In this document: one piece after another, positions 15,952 to 22,653 of the stretch
Layout: each line of letters starts with the position of its first letter
Position numbering within the stretch: the stretch's first letter is position 1
Assembly (NCBI RefSeq): GCF_001282785.1
Contig: NZ_CVUA01000001.1
Span: forward strand, 1-64,000
Direction: 5' to 3'
DNA length: 64,000 bases
DNA from: Halolamina sediminis
GTDB taxonomy: Archaea; Halobacteriota; Halobacteria; Halobacteriales; Haloferacaceae
Notes under the pieces: generated by a model
Told to the model about the DNA's origin: nothing
Database searches by the model: none
What the model saw: only the letters and a program-made list of their open reading frames with translations
Position numbers and translations under genes: made by a program

Positions 15952-16301
15952 GCGAGCACCACCCCGACCACGTAGCTGTTGATCGAGACGACGGCCGCAC
16001 CCCAAACCGCGAGCGTCGCGGGGACGACAGCGCGGAACTGCTCCGGCGAGCACGCCCACAGGAGGCCGACCAAGCCGAGTACGGTCGCTTTCAGCAGCAG
16101 CATCGCCGGCCACAGCCCAAGCGCGCCGATCGCCGCCAGCGCTACCGGGTTCGACTCGACGGCGCCGATATTGAGACCGACCGCGGTGGTCGCTACGTCG
16201 CCGAGCACGAACAGAGCGACCGCGGCCAGCCACGCCCACCGATCGCGACGGTCGACGCCGAGGGATCGGTGTAGTCCGGCGGTGTCTCGATCACTCGGCA
16301 C
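15948..16301 (-). CDS. Small membrane protein (DUF5658-like)
   Basis: The product has 117 residues from GTG 16301, preceded by a strong GGAGGTGG ribosome site inside the end of the upstream gene. It has three hydrophobic helices. The segment DVATTAVGLNIGAVESNPVA resembles the N-terminal part of DUF5658 membrane proteins, which are common in haloarchaea and of unknown role. It overlaps both neighbours in the leftward operon. A membrane protein between nuclease and replication genes is odd and could act in anchoring or in host-envelope change. Confidence 0.6.
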   Translation of the reverse strand: MPSDRDTAGLHRSLGVDRRDRWAWLAAVALFVLGDVATTAVGLNIGAVESNPVALAAIGALGLWPAMLLLKATVLGLVGLLWACSPEQFRAVVPATLAVWGAAVVSINSYVVGVVLA

Positions 16302-16833
16302 GAGGACCACCTCCGGCTTCTTCGACGGCGGGAGCCAGCGACGTAAGCGACCACGGGAGCCGCGACATGGTGCCCTCGGTCCGGTCGACACTCAGCCAGC
16401 GATCGGCGAGCAGCGAGTCCACGACCGTCGCCGGCGCGATCGCGACGGCGAGCACGCGGCGAGCTGCCGCGGTCCCGTCGTCGTCGTAGACCGCGAGCGC
16501 GTAGTAGCCCCCGCGATCCAGTAGAACGCTGTGCTGGCCGTCGTCGCGACCCTTGAAGTTCCACCGTCCGGACCGACTCCGCGACCCGTCGGAGGTGCGC
16601 CGCTTGCACGCCTTGATCTCGAGGTGGCTGCCGTGCTCCACCAGAGGCACCCCGGCGAAGACGACCGAAAACGGCGCGTCGACGGTCGCGGGGGCGAGCA
16701 GCCCGGACACCTCGGCGTCGTGGTGGGCGTCGCCGTGAGTGACCGCCTCGAGCGGGAGCGCGTCGCAGATCAACCGCTCCACGTCGGTCCCGATCGCTTT
16801 CGCCGCGGCGAGTGGCGGCGAGTCGGTGGACAT
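16291..16833 (-). CDS. PD-(D/E)XK-like nuclease of the provirus
   Basis: The product has 180 residues. VPLVEHGSHLEIKACKRR gives an E-x-K strand typical of the restriction/Holliday-resolvase fold, followed by GRWNFKGRDDGQHSVLLD, a strand and loop often seen after the catalytic Lys in such enzymes; an upstream Asp in HDAEVSGLLAPATVDAPF could be the first acidic residue. It may process viral DNA ends or resolve replication intermediates. It starts directly after the stop of the zinc protein gene (TAG followed by ATG) and overlaps the next gene by 11 nt. The assignment is by motif reading only. Confidence 0.6.
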   Translation of the reverse strand: MSTDSPPLAAAKAIGTDVERLICDALPLEAVTHGDAHHDAEVSGLLAPATVDAPFSVVFAGVPLVEHGSHLEIKACKRRTSDGSRSRSGRWNFKGRDDGQHSVLLDRGGYYALAVYDDDGTAAARRVLAVAIAPATVVDSLLADRWLSVDRTEGTMSRLPWSLTSLAPAVEEAGGGPRAE

Positions 16834-17211
16834 CTAGATCACCTCCTCGGCGTTCTTCGCTTCGCGGATCCCTGCCTCGAGCACCTCGGCGTCCGGCTCT
16901 TCGCCGTTGGCGGCGTCGTGGAGCTCGAGCCGAGCGGCGCGGACGAACACCACGGAGTCGGCGATCCCGTCGAGCCGGCTCACGGTGTTGTGCCACTCGA
17001 CGGTCCCGCAGACCTTGCACGCCTGCTGGAACGATCCGATGTTTCGCGGGTCGTGGACGGGCTCGTTCTTGACGTGAACCTCACCGCACCCACAGCATAC
17101 GGCGTCGACGGGAACACGAACCTTCGAGTAGCCGTCCGGGTCGATCGGCAGCGCGCCGCGGAAGAAGCTGCGGGCGCGGGCGAGAGCCGGCTGCTCGCTT
17201 TCGAGGCTCAC
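16834..17211 (-). CDS. Zinc-ribbon protein of the provirus early operon
   Basis: The product has 125 residues from GTG 17211, overlapping the upstream stop as GTGA. The centre holds VCCGCGEVHVK and, 30 residues on, ACKVCGTVEWHN: a four-Cys ribbon with extra His. The flanks are helical and acidic toward the C-terminus (EVLEAGIREAKNAEEVI). It probably binds nucleic acid or a partner protein. It is the second gene of the leftward operon that begins near attR. No family name can be given with confidence. Confidence 0.6.
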   Translation of the reverse strand: MSLESEQPALARARSFFRGALPIDPDGYSKVRVPVDAVCCGCGEVHVKNEPVHDPRNIGSFQQACKVCGTVEWHNTVSRLDGIADSVVFVRAARLELHDAANGEEPDAEVLEAGIREAKNAEEVI

Positions 17212-17471
17212 CGGCCGCCACCTCCCGAAACACCGCCGTCAGTAGCCGCGACCCGCGGCCCGCGGTTCCGAAACTCCTGCTCGGCCGGGTCCGGGTAGTC
17301 GACGCTGACGCCCGCGGCGCTGCCCGCTTGGACCCGCGGGCGGCTGTCGCAGGAGAGGCAGCGGTGGGCGACGTTCTGCTCGTCGCCGAAGGTGCGCCGG
17401 AAGTCGGTACTGACGTGAGCGCCGCAGAATCGGCAGTCCGAATGGGACGCCTCGTATTCGAGAGGCGTCAT
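17208..17471 (-). CDS. Small zinc-finger protein (DUF7563-like), first gene at attR
   Basis: The product has 87 residues from ATG 17471 (MTPLEYEASHSDCRFCGAHV). CRFCGAHVSTDFRRTFGDEQ followed by HRCLSCDSR is the short haloarchaeal zinc-ribbon pattern I associate with DUF7563. The C-terminal half is Gly-rich and without clear structure. It lies only 70 bp downstream of tRNA-Pro on the same strand and opens the five-gene leftward operon, so it should be among the first viral genes transcribed. A regulatory role is likely but unproven. Confidence 0.6.
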   Translation of the reverse strand: MTPLEYEASHSDCRFCGAHVSTDFRRTFGDEQNVAHRCLSCDSRPRVQAGSAAGVSVDYPDPAEQEFRNRGPRVAATDGGVSGGGGR

Positions 17472-17540
17472 AGCGACCCCCGTTCGGCCGCCGTCGGGCG
17501 GCACTTCCGCTGTGCCCCATGGAACGTCTCGGAAAAGTGA

Positions 17541-17553
17541 TGGGACCGCCGAG
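17541..17553. repeat. attR core within tRNA-Pro
   Basis: The 13-bp repeat tgggaccgccgag here forms the 3' acceptor and part of the T-stem of the intact tRNA. Insertion restored the tRNA, as usual for integrases that use tRNA 3' ends. Outward of the core both ends share ccgctgtgccc about 20 bp away (3060-3070 and 17508-17518), extending similarity over about 45 bp. Confidence 0.8.
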
Positions 17554-17611
17554 ATTCGAACTCAGGTCCTACCGACCCCATCGGCAGAGGATACCACTAC
17601 CCTACGGTCCC
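17541..17611 (-). tRNA. tRNA-Pro (anticodon GGG)
   Basis: On the minus strand GGGACCG and CGGTCCC form a perfect 7-bp acceptor stem with discriminator A. The D-arm is GGGTAGTGGTATCC, the anticodon arm TGCCG-ATGGGGT-CGGTA with anticodon GGG, and the T-loop GTTCGAATC. It is 71 nt long, without encoded CCA or intron. Its last 13 nt serve as the provirus attachment core. It is transcribed toward the provirus, whose first gene starts 70 bp downstream. Confidence 0.95.
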
Positions 17612-17675
17612 GCACGTAGAGACAGCGCCGTCCGGCAGTTAAGCACTTCGCTTCGTTCCCTCCGCCGCGGGAACC

Positions 17676-18746
17676 CTACTCCGCGTCCCGCGGCGCCACC
17701 AGCGCGCCGTCGTCCCGAACCGCCATACTGAGCACCGCGTCGCCCTCGTAGGCCGCCAGCCCCTCTTTGCGACCGAGCACGTAGCCGTCGTGCTCGGCCT
17801 CGACCGTGTCCAGTTGTTCGCCGGCCGCGCTCACCACGTCCGCGACGACCTCGCCCGCCTCGACGGCGTCGCCGGCCTCGACACGGTGGCGCAGGAGCCC
17901 GGCCGTCTCCATCCGGGGGCCGCGGAACCGCCGCACCGGGAAGTCGACGGGCGCCTCGTACACCCCGGGCTCCCCGACCGCCTCCGGCCACGCCTCGAGC
18001 ATCCCGAGTTCGTCCATCACGCCGTAGGCGGCGGCGACGCCCGCCGCCCGGGCCGACTCGGTGACGACGCTGTGCCCGCCGAGCTCGGTCGTGAACGCCG
18101 GGATGCCGGCGCCGTTACAGACCGCGCCGGCTGTCGAGCGCTGGAGCCCCTTGTCGACGTACTCTTCGGCGGGGTACTCCGTCACCACCGGCAGCCCCGT
18201 CGCCTCAACGAGCGCTTCGAGCTCGTCCGCCAGCGCCTCGGCTTCGGCCTCAGTCCGGCGCTCACCGAACAGCACGCGGTCCCGGATCACGAACGGCTGG
18301 GAGTTCACGCTCGCAGTGTGGTTGTCGATCAGCGCGTCCGCGGAGCCGACGATCGTGTCGTAGAGGCGCTCGTCGATCCGTTCCTGCACCTCCGGTGGCG
18401 TCGAGGACTCGCTCTCGGGGTCGGGGAACTTCCGGTTCGGGTCGTCGTCGCCGTAGTAGGAGGTCCGTGCGTTCCGGCGCAGCCCCGCGGGGTTGATCAC
18501 CGGGACGGCGACGACCGCGCCCGAGATGCGCTGGGGCAGGTCCTCGCGCATGGTGTCCTGCGTGACCGCGACGCCGGTGGCCTCGTCGCCGTGGACGCCG
18601 CCGGTGATCCACAGCGTCGGCCCCTCTTCTGCTCCGTTCGCGACGATCACGGGCAGTCGCTCGGGGACTCCGGTCGGGAGGTCGGTGAGTTCGAGGTGGC
18701 CGCGTGCCAGTTCGCCGGGCGCCGCGCTCGCGGTGCCGATGTCCAT
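17676..18746 (-). CDS. Succinylglutamate desuccinylase / aspartoacylase family protein
   Basis: The product has 356 residues. The zinc site is GGVHGDEATG (His and Glu near residues 54-57), with a later DNHTASVN histidine. VPVINPAGLRRNARTSYYGD and the Arg/Asn-rich DDPNRKFPDP segment are characteristic of the AstE/AspA branch of M14-type metallohydrolases. TTELGGHSVV probably carries the catalytic Glu. The last 100 residues form the biotinyl-lipoyl-like beta domain usual in this family (VEAGDAVEAGEVVADVV). It hydrolyses an N-acyl amino acid or related amide; the substrate is not determined here. Confidence 0.85.
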   Translation of the reverse strand: MDIGTASAAPGELARGHLELTDLPTGVPERLPVIVANGAEEGPTLWITGGVHGDEATGVAVTQDTMREDLPQRISGAVVAVPVINPAGLRRNARTSYYGDDDPNRKFPDPESESSTPPEVQERIDERLYDTIVGSADALIDNHTASVNSQPFVIRDRVLFGERRTEAEAEALADELEALVEATGLPVVTEYPAEEYVDKGLQRSTAGAVCNGAGIPAFTTELGGHSVVTESARAAGVAAAYGVMDELGMLEAWPEAVGEPGVYEAPVDFPVRRFRGPRMETAGLLRHRVEAGDAVEAGEVVADVVSAAGEQLDTVEAEHDGYVLGRKEGLAAYEGDAVLSMAVRDDGALVAPRDAE

Positions 18747-18808
18747 GCCCGGCGTCCGGCGCGCGCGAGCAAGAAGCTACGGTCCGGGCCGGGAGCTTGC
18801 CGGGACTC

Positions 18809-19705
18809 TCAGACCAGCACGCGTTCGAGCGACACCACTTCCCCCGACTCGGCCGCGGGGTCGCCGACCAGCTTTCCGAGACAGACCGCGCTGCCGTCGG
18901 GCGTGTAGCACGCGAGCAGGTCGTCGTCGCCGGGGTCGAGGGCGGCCGCGGCGTCGTCGGTCCCGACGACGCCCGGCGCGTAGACGGGCGCGCCGTCGGC
19001 GACCGAGGTGGCCGCGCTGCGGGCGATCGTGATCGCGGGCAGGTGTTCCATCGCGCGCTCGGCGGGAGAGACAACCTCACGGAGGAACGCTTCGTGATCG
19101 TCTTCGCGCGCCCACGCGAGCCCGTCCGCGAGGTCGTGGAGCGTCCGGAGGTCGGTGTCGTCGAACGGGCCGGTCGCGGTGCGGCGGAGGTCGCCCATGT
19201 GTCCGCCGGTGCCCAGTGCCAGTCCGAGGTCGTGACAGAGCTTCCGGATGTACGTGCCGCTCTCACAGCGAACCCGGAGGAGCGCCTGTCGGTCGTCCAG
19301 CTCCAGCAGGTCGAGCTCGTAGATCTCTCGGGATCGCAGCCGGCGAGCGACCGCACTCTTTCGGGGCGGCTTCTGGTAGATCTCGGTCTCGAACTCCGCG
19401 AGGGTAGCCTCGATGTCCGTCGGCGGGAGCCCGTGGAGTTCGAGGACCGCGATGTACTCCTTCCCGCCTTCGAGGAACACGGGTGCGAGCCGGGTCGCGT
19501 CGCCGAGCATCGTCGGCAGACAGCCCGTCACTTTCGGGTCGAGCGTGCCCGCGTGGGCCGCCCGGTCGACGCCCGCGAGGTCCCGGACCCACGCCGCCAC
19601 CTGGTGGGCCGAGGGGCCGGCGGGCTTGTCGAGGTTGACGACGCCGAAGGAGAGCAGGTCCTCGACGGCGCGCTCGCCCGGCGGATCGCGGAGCGGGTCG
19701 GTCAC
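18809..19705 (-). CDS. RNA-guided pseudouridine synthase Cbf5/TruB
   Basis: The product has 298 residues. GVVNLDKPAGPSAHQVAAWV opens the TruB fold. HAGTLDPKVTGCLPTMLGDA holds the catalytic Asp, and YIRKLCHDLGLALGTGGHM is the family motif III. The C-terminal 75 residues form a PUA RNA-binding domain. In archaea this protein is the catalytic subunit of the H/ACA guide-RNA complex and may also modify tRNA position 55. It follows cmk after 2 nt, a pairing common in haloarchaea. Confidence 0.92.
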   Translation of the reverse strand: MTDPLRDPPGERAVEDLLSFGVVNLDKPAGPSAHQVAAWVRDLAGVDRAAHAGTLDPKVTGCLPTMLGDATRLAPVFLEGGKEYIAVLELHGLPPTDIEATLAEFETEIYQKPPRKSAVARRLRSREIYELDLLELDDRQALLRVRCESGTYIRKLCHDLGLALGTGGHMGDLRRTATGPFDDTDLRTLHDLADGLAWAREDDHEAFLREVVSPAERAMEHLPAITIARSAATSVADGAPVYAPGVVGTDDAAAALDPGDDDLLACYTPDGSAVCLGKLVGDPAAESGEVVSLERVLV

Positions 19706-19707
19706 AG

Positions 19708-20286
19708 TCAGAACTCGTAGCGGACGCCCTCGACGGGCTCTTTCCCCTCGTCCTGTTCGGGGTCGTAGCGCTCGATCGCGGCGGTGAGCATGTCGGGGAC
19801 GACCGCCTCCCCCCAGCGCGCGGTGTTGATCGCGGCGTCGTAGATCGAGAGGTCGTGGATGTCGATGTCGTAGAGGTCGGCGTAGCGCTTGGCCTCACTC
19901 CGCTCGCGGCGCTCGGTCGTCGCGCGGGCCTCGGCGACGGTCTTGTCCTCGCGGTCGGCGATGCGCTCGGCGCGGACGGAAAGCGGGGCGTCGAGCCAGA
20001 ACCGCAGATCCGCGTGTTCGGCCGCGAGCCAGCCCGCGAGCCGAGACTCGAGCAGCACGTCGTCCCGGGAGGCGGCGATGGTGCGCAGCCGCCGGTCGAG
20101 ATCCTTGTCGATCTGCTCCTCCTCCTCAGCGAGCTCGTTGAACTCGACGGTGGTGTGGCCCCGCTCGTCGGCGAGCTGGCGGAAGATGTCGCCGCCGGAG
20201 ATGTGTTCGAGGTCGAAGCGCTCGGCGAGGAGTTCGGCGTTCGTGCTCTTCCCGCTGCCCGGCGGGCCGGAGACGGTGAGTAACAT
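19708..20286 (-). CDS. cmk: Cytidylate kinase
   Basis: The product has 192 residues. The Walker A motif [10 protein letters not shown] opens the protein, [15 protein letters not shown] is the typical archaeal CMP-kinase NMP-binding part, and [20 protein letters not shown] and [20 protein letters not shown] form the lid region. It phosphorylates CMP/dCMP with ATP. It is the first gene of a two-gene operon with cbf5/truB and diverges from the methyltransferase gene at 20394. Confidence 0.93.
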   Translation of the reverse strand: MLLTVSGPPGSGKSTNAELLAERFDLEHISGGDIFRQLADERGHTTVEFNELAEEEEQIDKDLDRRLRTIAASRDDVLLESRLAGWLAAEHADLRFWLDAPLSVRAERIADREDKTVAEARATTERRERSEAKRYADLYDIDIHDLSIYDAAINTARWGEAVVPDMLTAAIERYDPEQDEGKEPVEGVRYEF

Positions 20287-20393
20287 AGCGCTACTCGCGC
20301 GTAGAGGGGCAAAATCGTTGCCGTTCGCGCTCGTCGTCGTGGGAGGCAGTCACGCGCCGTCAGCGCTTTCCGCCGCGCCGCCGACCGGCGAGT

Positions 20394-21155
20394 ATGGAGG
20401 TTCCCGACTCCGTCTCGACCGCCCTCGCCGACCGCGATATCGCCGGGAAGCGCTGCCTCGAAGCCGGTGCGGGCGTCGGCAACGCGACCGCCGGGCTGCT
20501 CGACGCCGGCGCCGCGCACGTCTCCGCGATCACGGACCGCGCGGACCACGCCGACGGCGTCCGCGAGCGGTTCGCGGGCGACGACTGCGTGGAACTGATC
20601 GAGGCTGACCTGCGGGAGATCCCGCTTCCGGACGATGCCGTCGACGTGATCACCTGCCACGCGCTGTTCAACGTCCTCGCGAACGACGCCGCGGCGCCGA
20701 TCGCCGCCGAACTCACTCGCGTCGCCGCGCCGGGCGCGACGCTGGTCGTCGACGACTACGACCCGATGCCGCCCGAATCCCCGGTCCGACAGCTGTTCGC
20801 CGTCGAGAACGCCGCGGCCGAGCTGGCGAACGCCCGCGCGGCGCTGACGTTCTACCCCGCGGACGGCTTGCGTCGGCTGTTCGGCGGGCACGGCTGGACG
20901 CACGACCGCACGCGGGCGATCCTCGAACCGGTGCCGTGGACCGAGGGCCACCTCACGGCGCACACCGCGGAGGTCCGCGGACACGCCGAGTCGCTGCCCG
21001 AGTCGCTCGGCCAGCAGTTGATCACCGAGGCCGAACGGTTGGCGAAGACCACGGGTAGCAGCGACGAGGGACGGATGTACAGCGTCGCGATGGCGCTGCC
21101 CGAGTCGCTCGCCGGCGAAACGCCGACATCGCTCCGGGAAGGATTTCGCGTGTGA
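20394..21155 (+). CDS. Class I SAM-dependent methyltransferase
   Basis: The product has 253 residues. The SAM-binding motif I is CLEAGAGVGNATAGLLDAGA, an acidic residue ends strand two, LIEADLREIPLPDDAVDVIT is motifs II/III, and VAAPGATLVVDDYDPMPPES follows. The substrate region cannot be named. The C-terminal part (EVRGHAESLPESLGQQLITE) is a helical cap. Its stop overlaps the next start (GTGTGA), so the two genes are coupled. Confidence 0.85.
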   Translation: MEVPDSVSTALADRDIAGKRCLEAGAGVGNATAGLLDAGAAHVSAITDRADHADGVRERFAGDDCVELIEADLREIPLPDDAVDVITCHALFNVLANDAAAPIAAELTRVAAPGATLVVDDYDPMPPESPVRQLFAVENAAAELANARAALTFYPADGLRRLFGGHGWTHDRTRAILEPVPWTEGHLTAHTAEVRGHAESLPESLGQQLITEAERLAKTTGSSDEGRMYSVAMALPESLAGETPTSLREGFRV

Positions 21156-21370
21156 CTCCCGCCACCCGACGGGCACTCGGTACCGCACCCGTGCTGTTCG
21201 GCGTCGCCGAGGCGGCGACGATGCTTCTGGGCCGGTCGATCCTGTGGCGGATCGTCTGCGGGAGAGGCCCAGCAAGCGCGGTTTCGGACTGTCTCGTTCC
21301 GGGCGTGGTTCGGGGCGCGGCCCTGCTCGCCGCAGTCGGCGGTGTCGCGCTCCTCACACTCGACTCGTGA
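21152..21370 (+). CDS. Small membrane protein of unknown function
   Basis: The product has 72 residues from GTG 21152, overlapping the methyltransferase stop. Two hydrophobic helices (TAPVLFGVAEAATMLLGRSI, then GVVRGAALLAAVGGVALLTL) flank a short basic loop with two cysteines. No family is recognised. The coupled start and normal base use support a real gene. It may work with the methyltransferase on a membrane substrate, which is an inference from coupling. Confidence 0.55.
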   Translation: MTPATRRALGTAPVLFGVAEAATMLLGRSILWRIVCGRGPASAVSDCLVPGVVRGAALLAAVGGVALLTLDS

Positions 21371-21414
21371 CGCGTGTGGGCCCCTTTTTCACCACGGGCG
21401 CGTAATCCCCGCCA

Positions 21415-22653
21415 ATGAGTACCGACCGGAAGCAGTCCGGCTTCAAGCAGCGAACCCGGGTCGACGACGCGCTCGCCGCGCTCAGAGACGCCCTCGACCC
21501 CCACGGCCGTGCGGAGGAGGTCCCGCTCGCCGAGGCCGACGGACGCACGCTCGCGGCGACGATGGCCGCGCCCGCGAGCGTCCCCTCGGCGCCGGAGGCG
21601 GCGATGGACGGCTACGCGGTCCGGGCCGGCGACACGTTCGGCGCCTCGGACCGCTCGCCCGAGGTCCTGCGCGAAGTCGACGAGGAACCGACAGAAGGCA
21701 CCGTGGGACCCGGCGAAGCCATCCGGGTCCACACCGGAAGCGCGCTCCCGGCGGGCGCCGACGCCGTGGTGATGATCGAGCAGGTCGAACCGATCGCCGA
21801 CGAGGTCGAAATGTTCGACGCCGTCGCCGAGGGGGAGAACGTCGCCGCCGCCGGCGAGGACGTCGAGGAAGGCCAGCACCTCTACGACCCCGGTCACGTC
21901 CTGCGGCCCTCGGATCTGGGGTTGCTGAAGTCCGTCGGCGTCACCGAGGTCCCGGTGTTCGAGAAGCCCGAAGTGACGGTGATCCCGACCGGCGACGAGC
22001 TCGTCCAAGCCGACCCGGGCCCGGGCGAGACGATCGAGACGAACGGGCTCACTGTCGCGCGGTTCGTCGAGCGCTGGGGGGGCAACGCCACCGAACTCGA
22101 CGTCGTCGAAGACGACGAGGAGGCGCTGAAGGCGGCGATCCGCTCGGGACTCGACGGCGAGCTCGTCGTCACCTCCGGGGGCTCCTCCGTGGGTGAACGC
22201 GACCTGCTGCCCGAGGTGCTGGAGGAGCTCGGCGAGATCGTCGTCCACGGCGTCGCGCTCAAGCCCGGCCACCCGTTCGGTTTCGCGGTCTGTGAGGGAA
22301 CGCCCGTGCTGATGCTGCCGGGCTACCCCGTCGCGACGATCGTCAACGCCGTGCAGTTCCTGCACCCCGCGATCAAGCGCGCGATGGACGCCCCGCTGTC
22401 GCCCCATCCGACGACCGAGGCGCGCCTGGAGCGGAAGATCGCGAGCGAGCCCGGCGTGCGAACGTTCGCGCGCGTTCGACTGGAGGAGCGCCCGGACGAA
22501 CCCCTGCCGGCCGCCGTCCCGACTCGGGTGTCGGGCTCGGGCGTGCTGTCGAGCGTCGCGCTCGCCGACGGCTGGGTCGTCGTCGACGAGGCCGCGGAGG
22601 GGATCGACGCCGGCGAGACCGTCGCCGTCCAGAACTGGGAGGCCCGCCAATGA
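21415..22653 (+). CDS. moeA: Molybdopterin molybdotransferase MoeA
   Basis: The product has 412 residues and inserts molybdate into adenylylated molybdopterin. It contains PEAAMDGYAVRAGDTFGASD (domain I), VHTGSALPAGADAVVMIEQV, VTVIPTGDELVQADPGPGET and VVTSGGSSVGERDLLPEVLE with the active-site loop, LKPGHPFGFAVCEGTPVLMLPGYP split across the MogA-like domain end, and a C-terminal beta domain. The next gene is a second MoeA with an extra domain, starting in an ATGA overlap. Confidence 0.93.
   Translation: MSTDRKQSGFKQRTRVDDALAALRDALDPHGRAEEVPLAEADGRTLAATMAAPASVPSAPEAAMDGYAVRAGDTFGASDRSPEVLREVDEEPTEGTVGPGEAIRVHTGSALPAGADAVVMIEQVEPIADEVEMFDAVAEGENVAAAGEDVEEGQHLYDPGHVLRPSDLGLLKSVGVTEVPVFEKPEVTVIPTGDELVQADPGPGETIETNGLTVARFVERWGGNATELDVVEDDEEALKAAIRSGLDGELVVTSGGSSVGERDLLPEVLEELGEIVVHGVALKPGHPFGFAVCEGTPVLMLPGYPVATIVNAVQFLHPAIKRAMDAPLSPHPTTEARLERKIASEPGVRTFARVRLEERPDEPLPAAVPTRVSGSGVLSSVALADGWVVVDEAAEGIDAGETVAVQNWEARQ

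Larger units (their letters stand above)
3091..17553. mobile_element. Pleolipovirus-like provirus integrated in tRNA-Pro(GGG)
   Basis: The boundaries are a 13-bp direct repeat, tgggaccgccgag, at 3091-3103 and at 17541-17553. The right copy is the 3' end of an intact tRNA-Pro. Inside lie a tyrosine integrase next to the left repeat, a PhiH1-repressor-like regulator, a block of membrane and secreted proteins followed by a P-loop NTPase in the order seen in pleolipoviruses (four-TM protein, spike, ORF6/7-like, NTPase), and a large putative replication protein. The size (14.46 kb) fits this virus family (roughly 7-17 kb). All recognisable modules are intact, so the element may be able to excise. 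Family assignment is by architecture, not by search. Confidence 0.85.
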
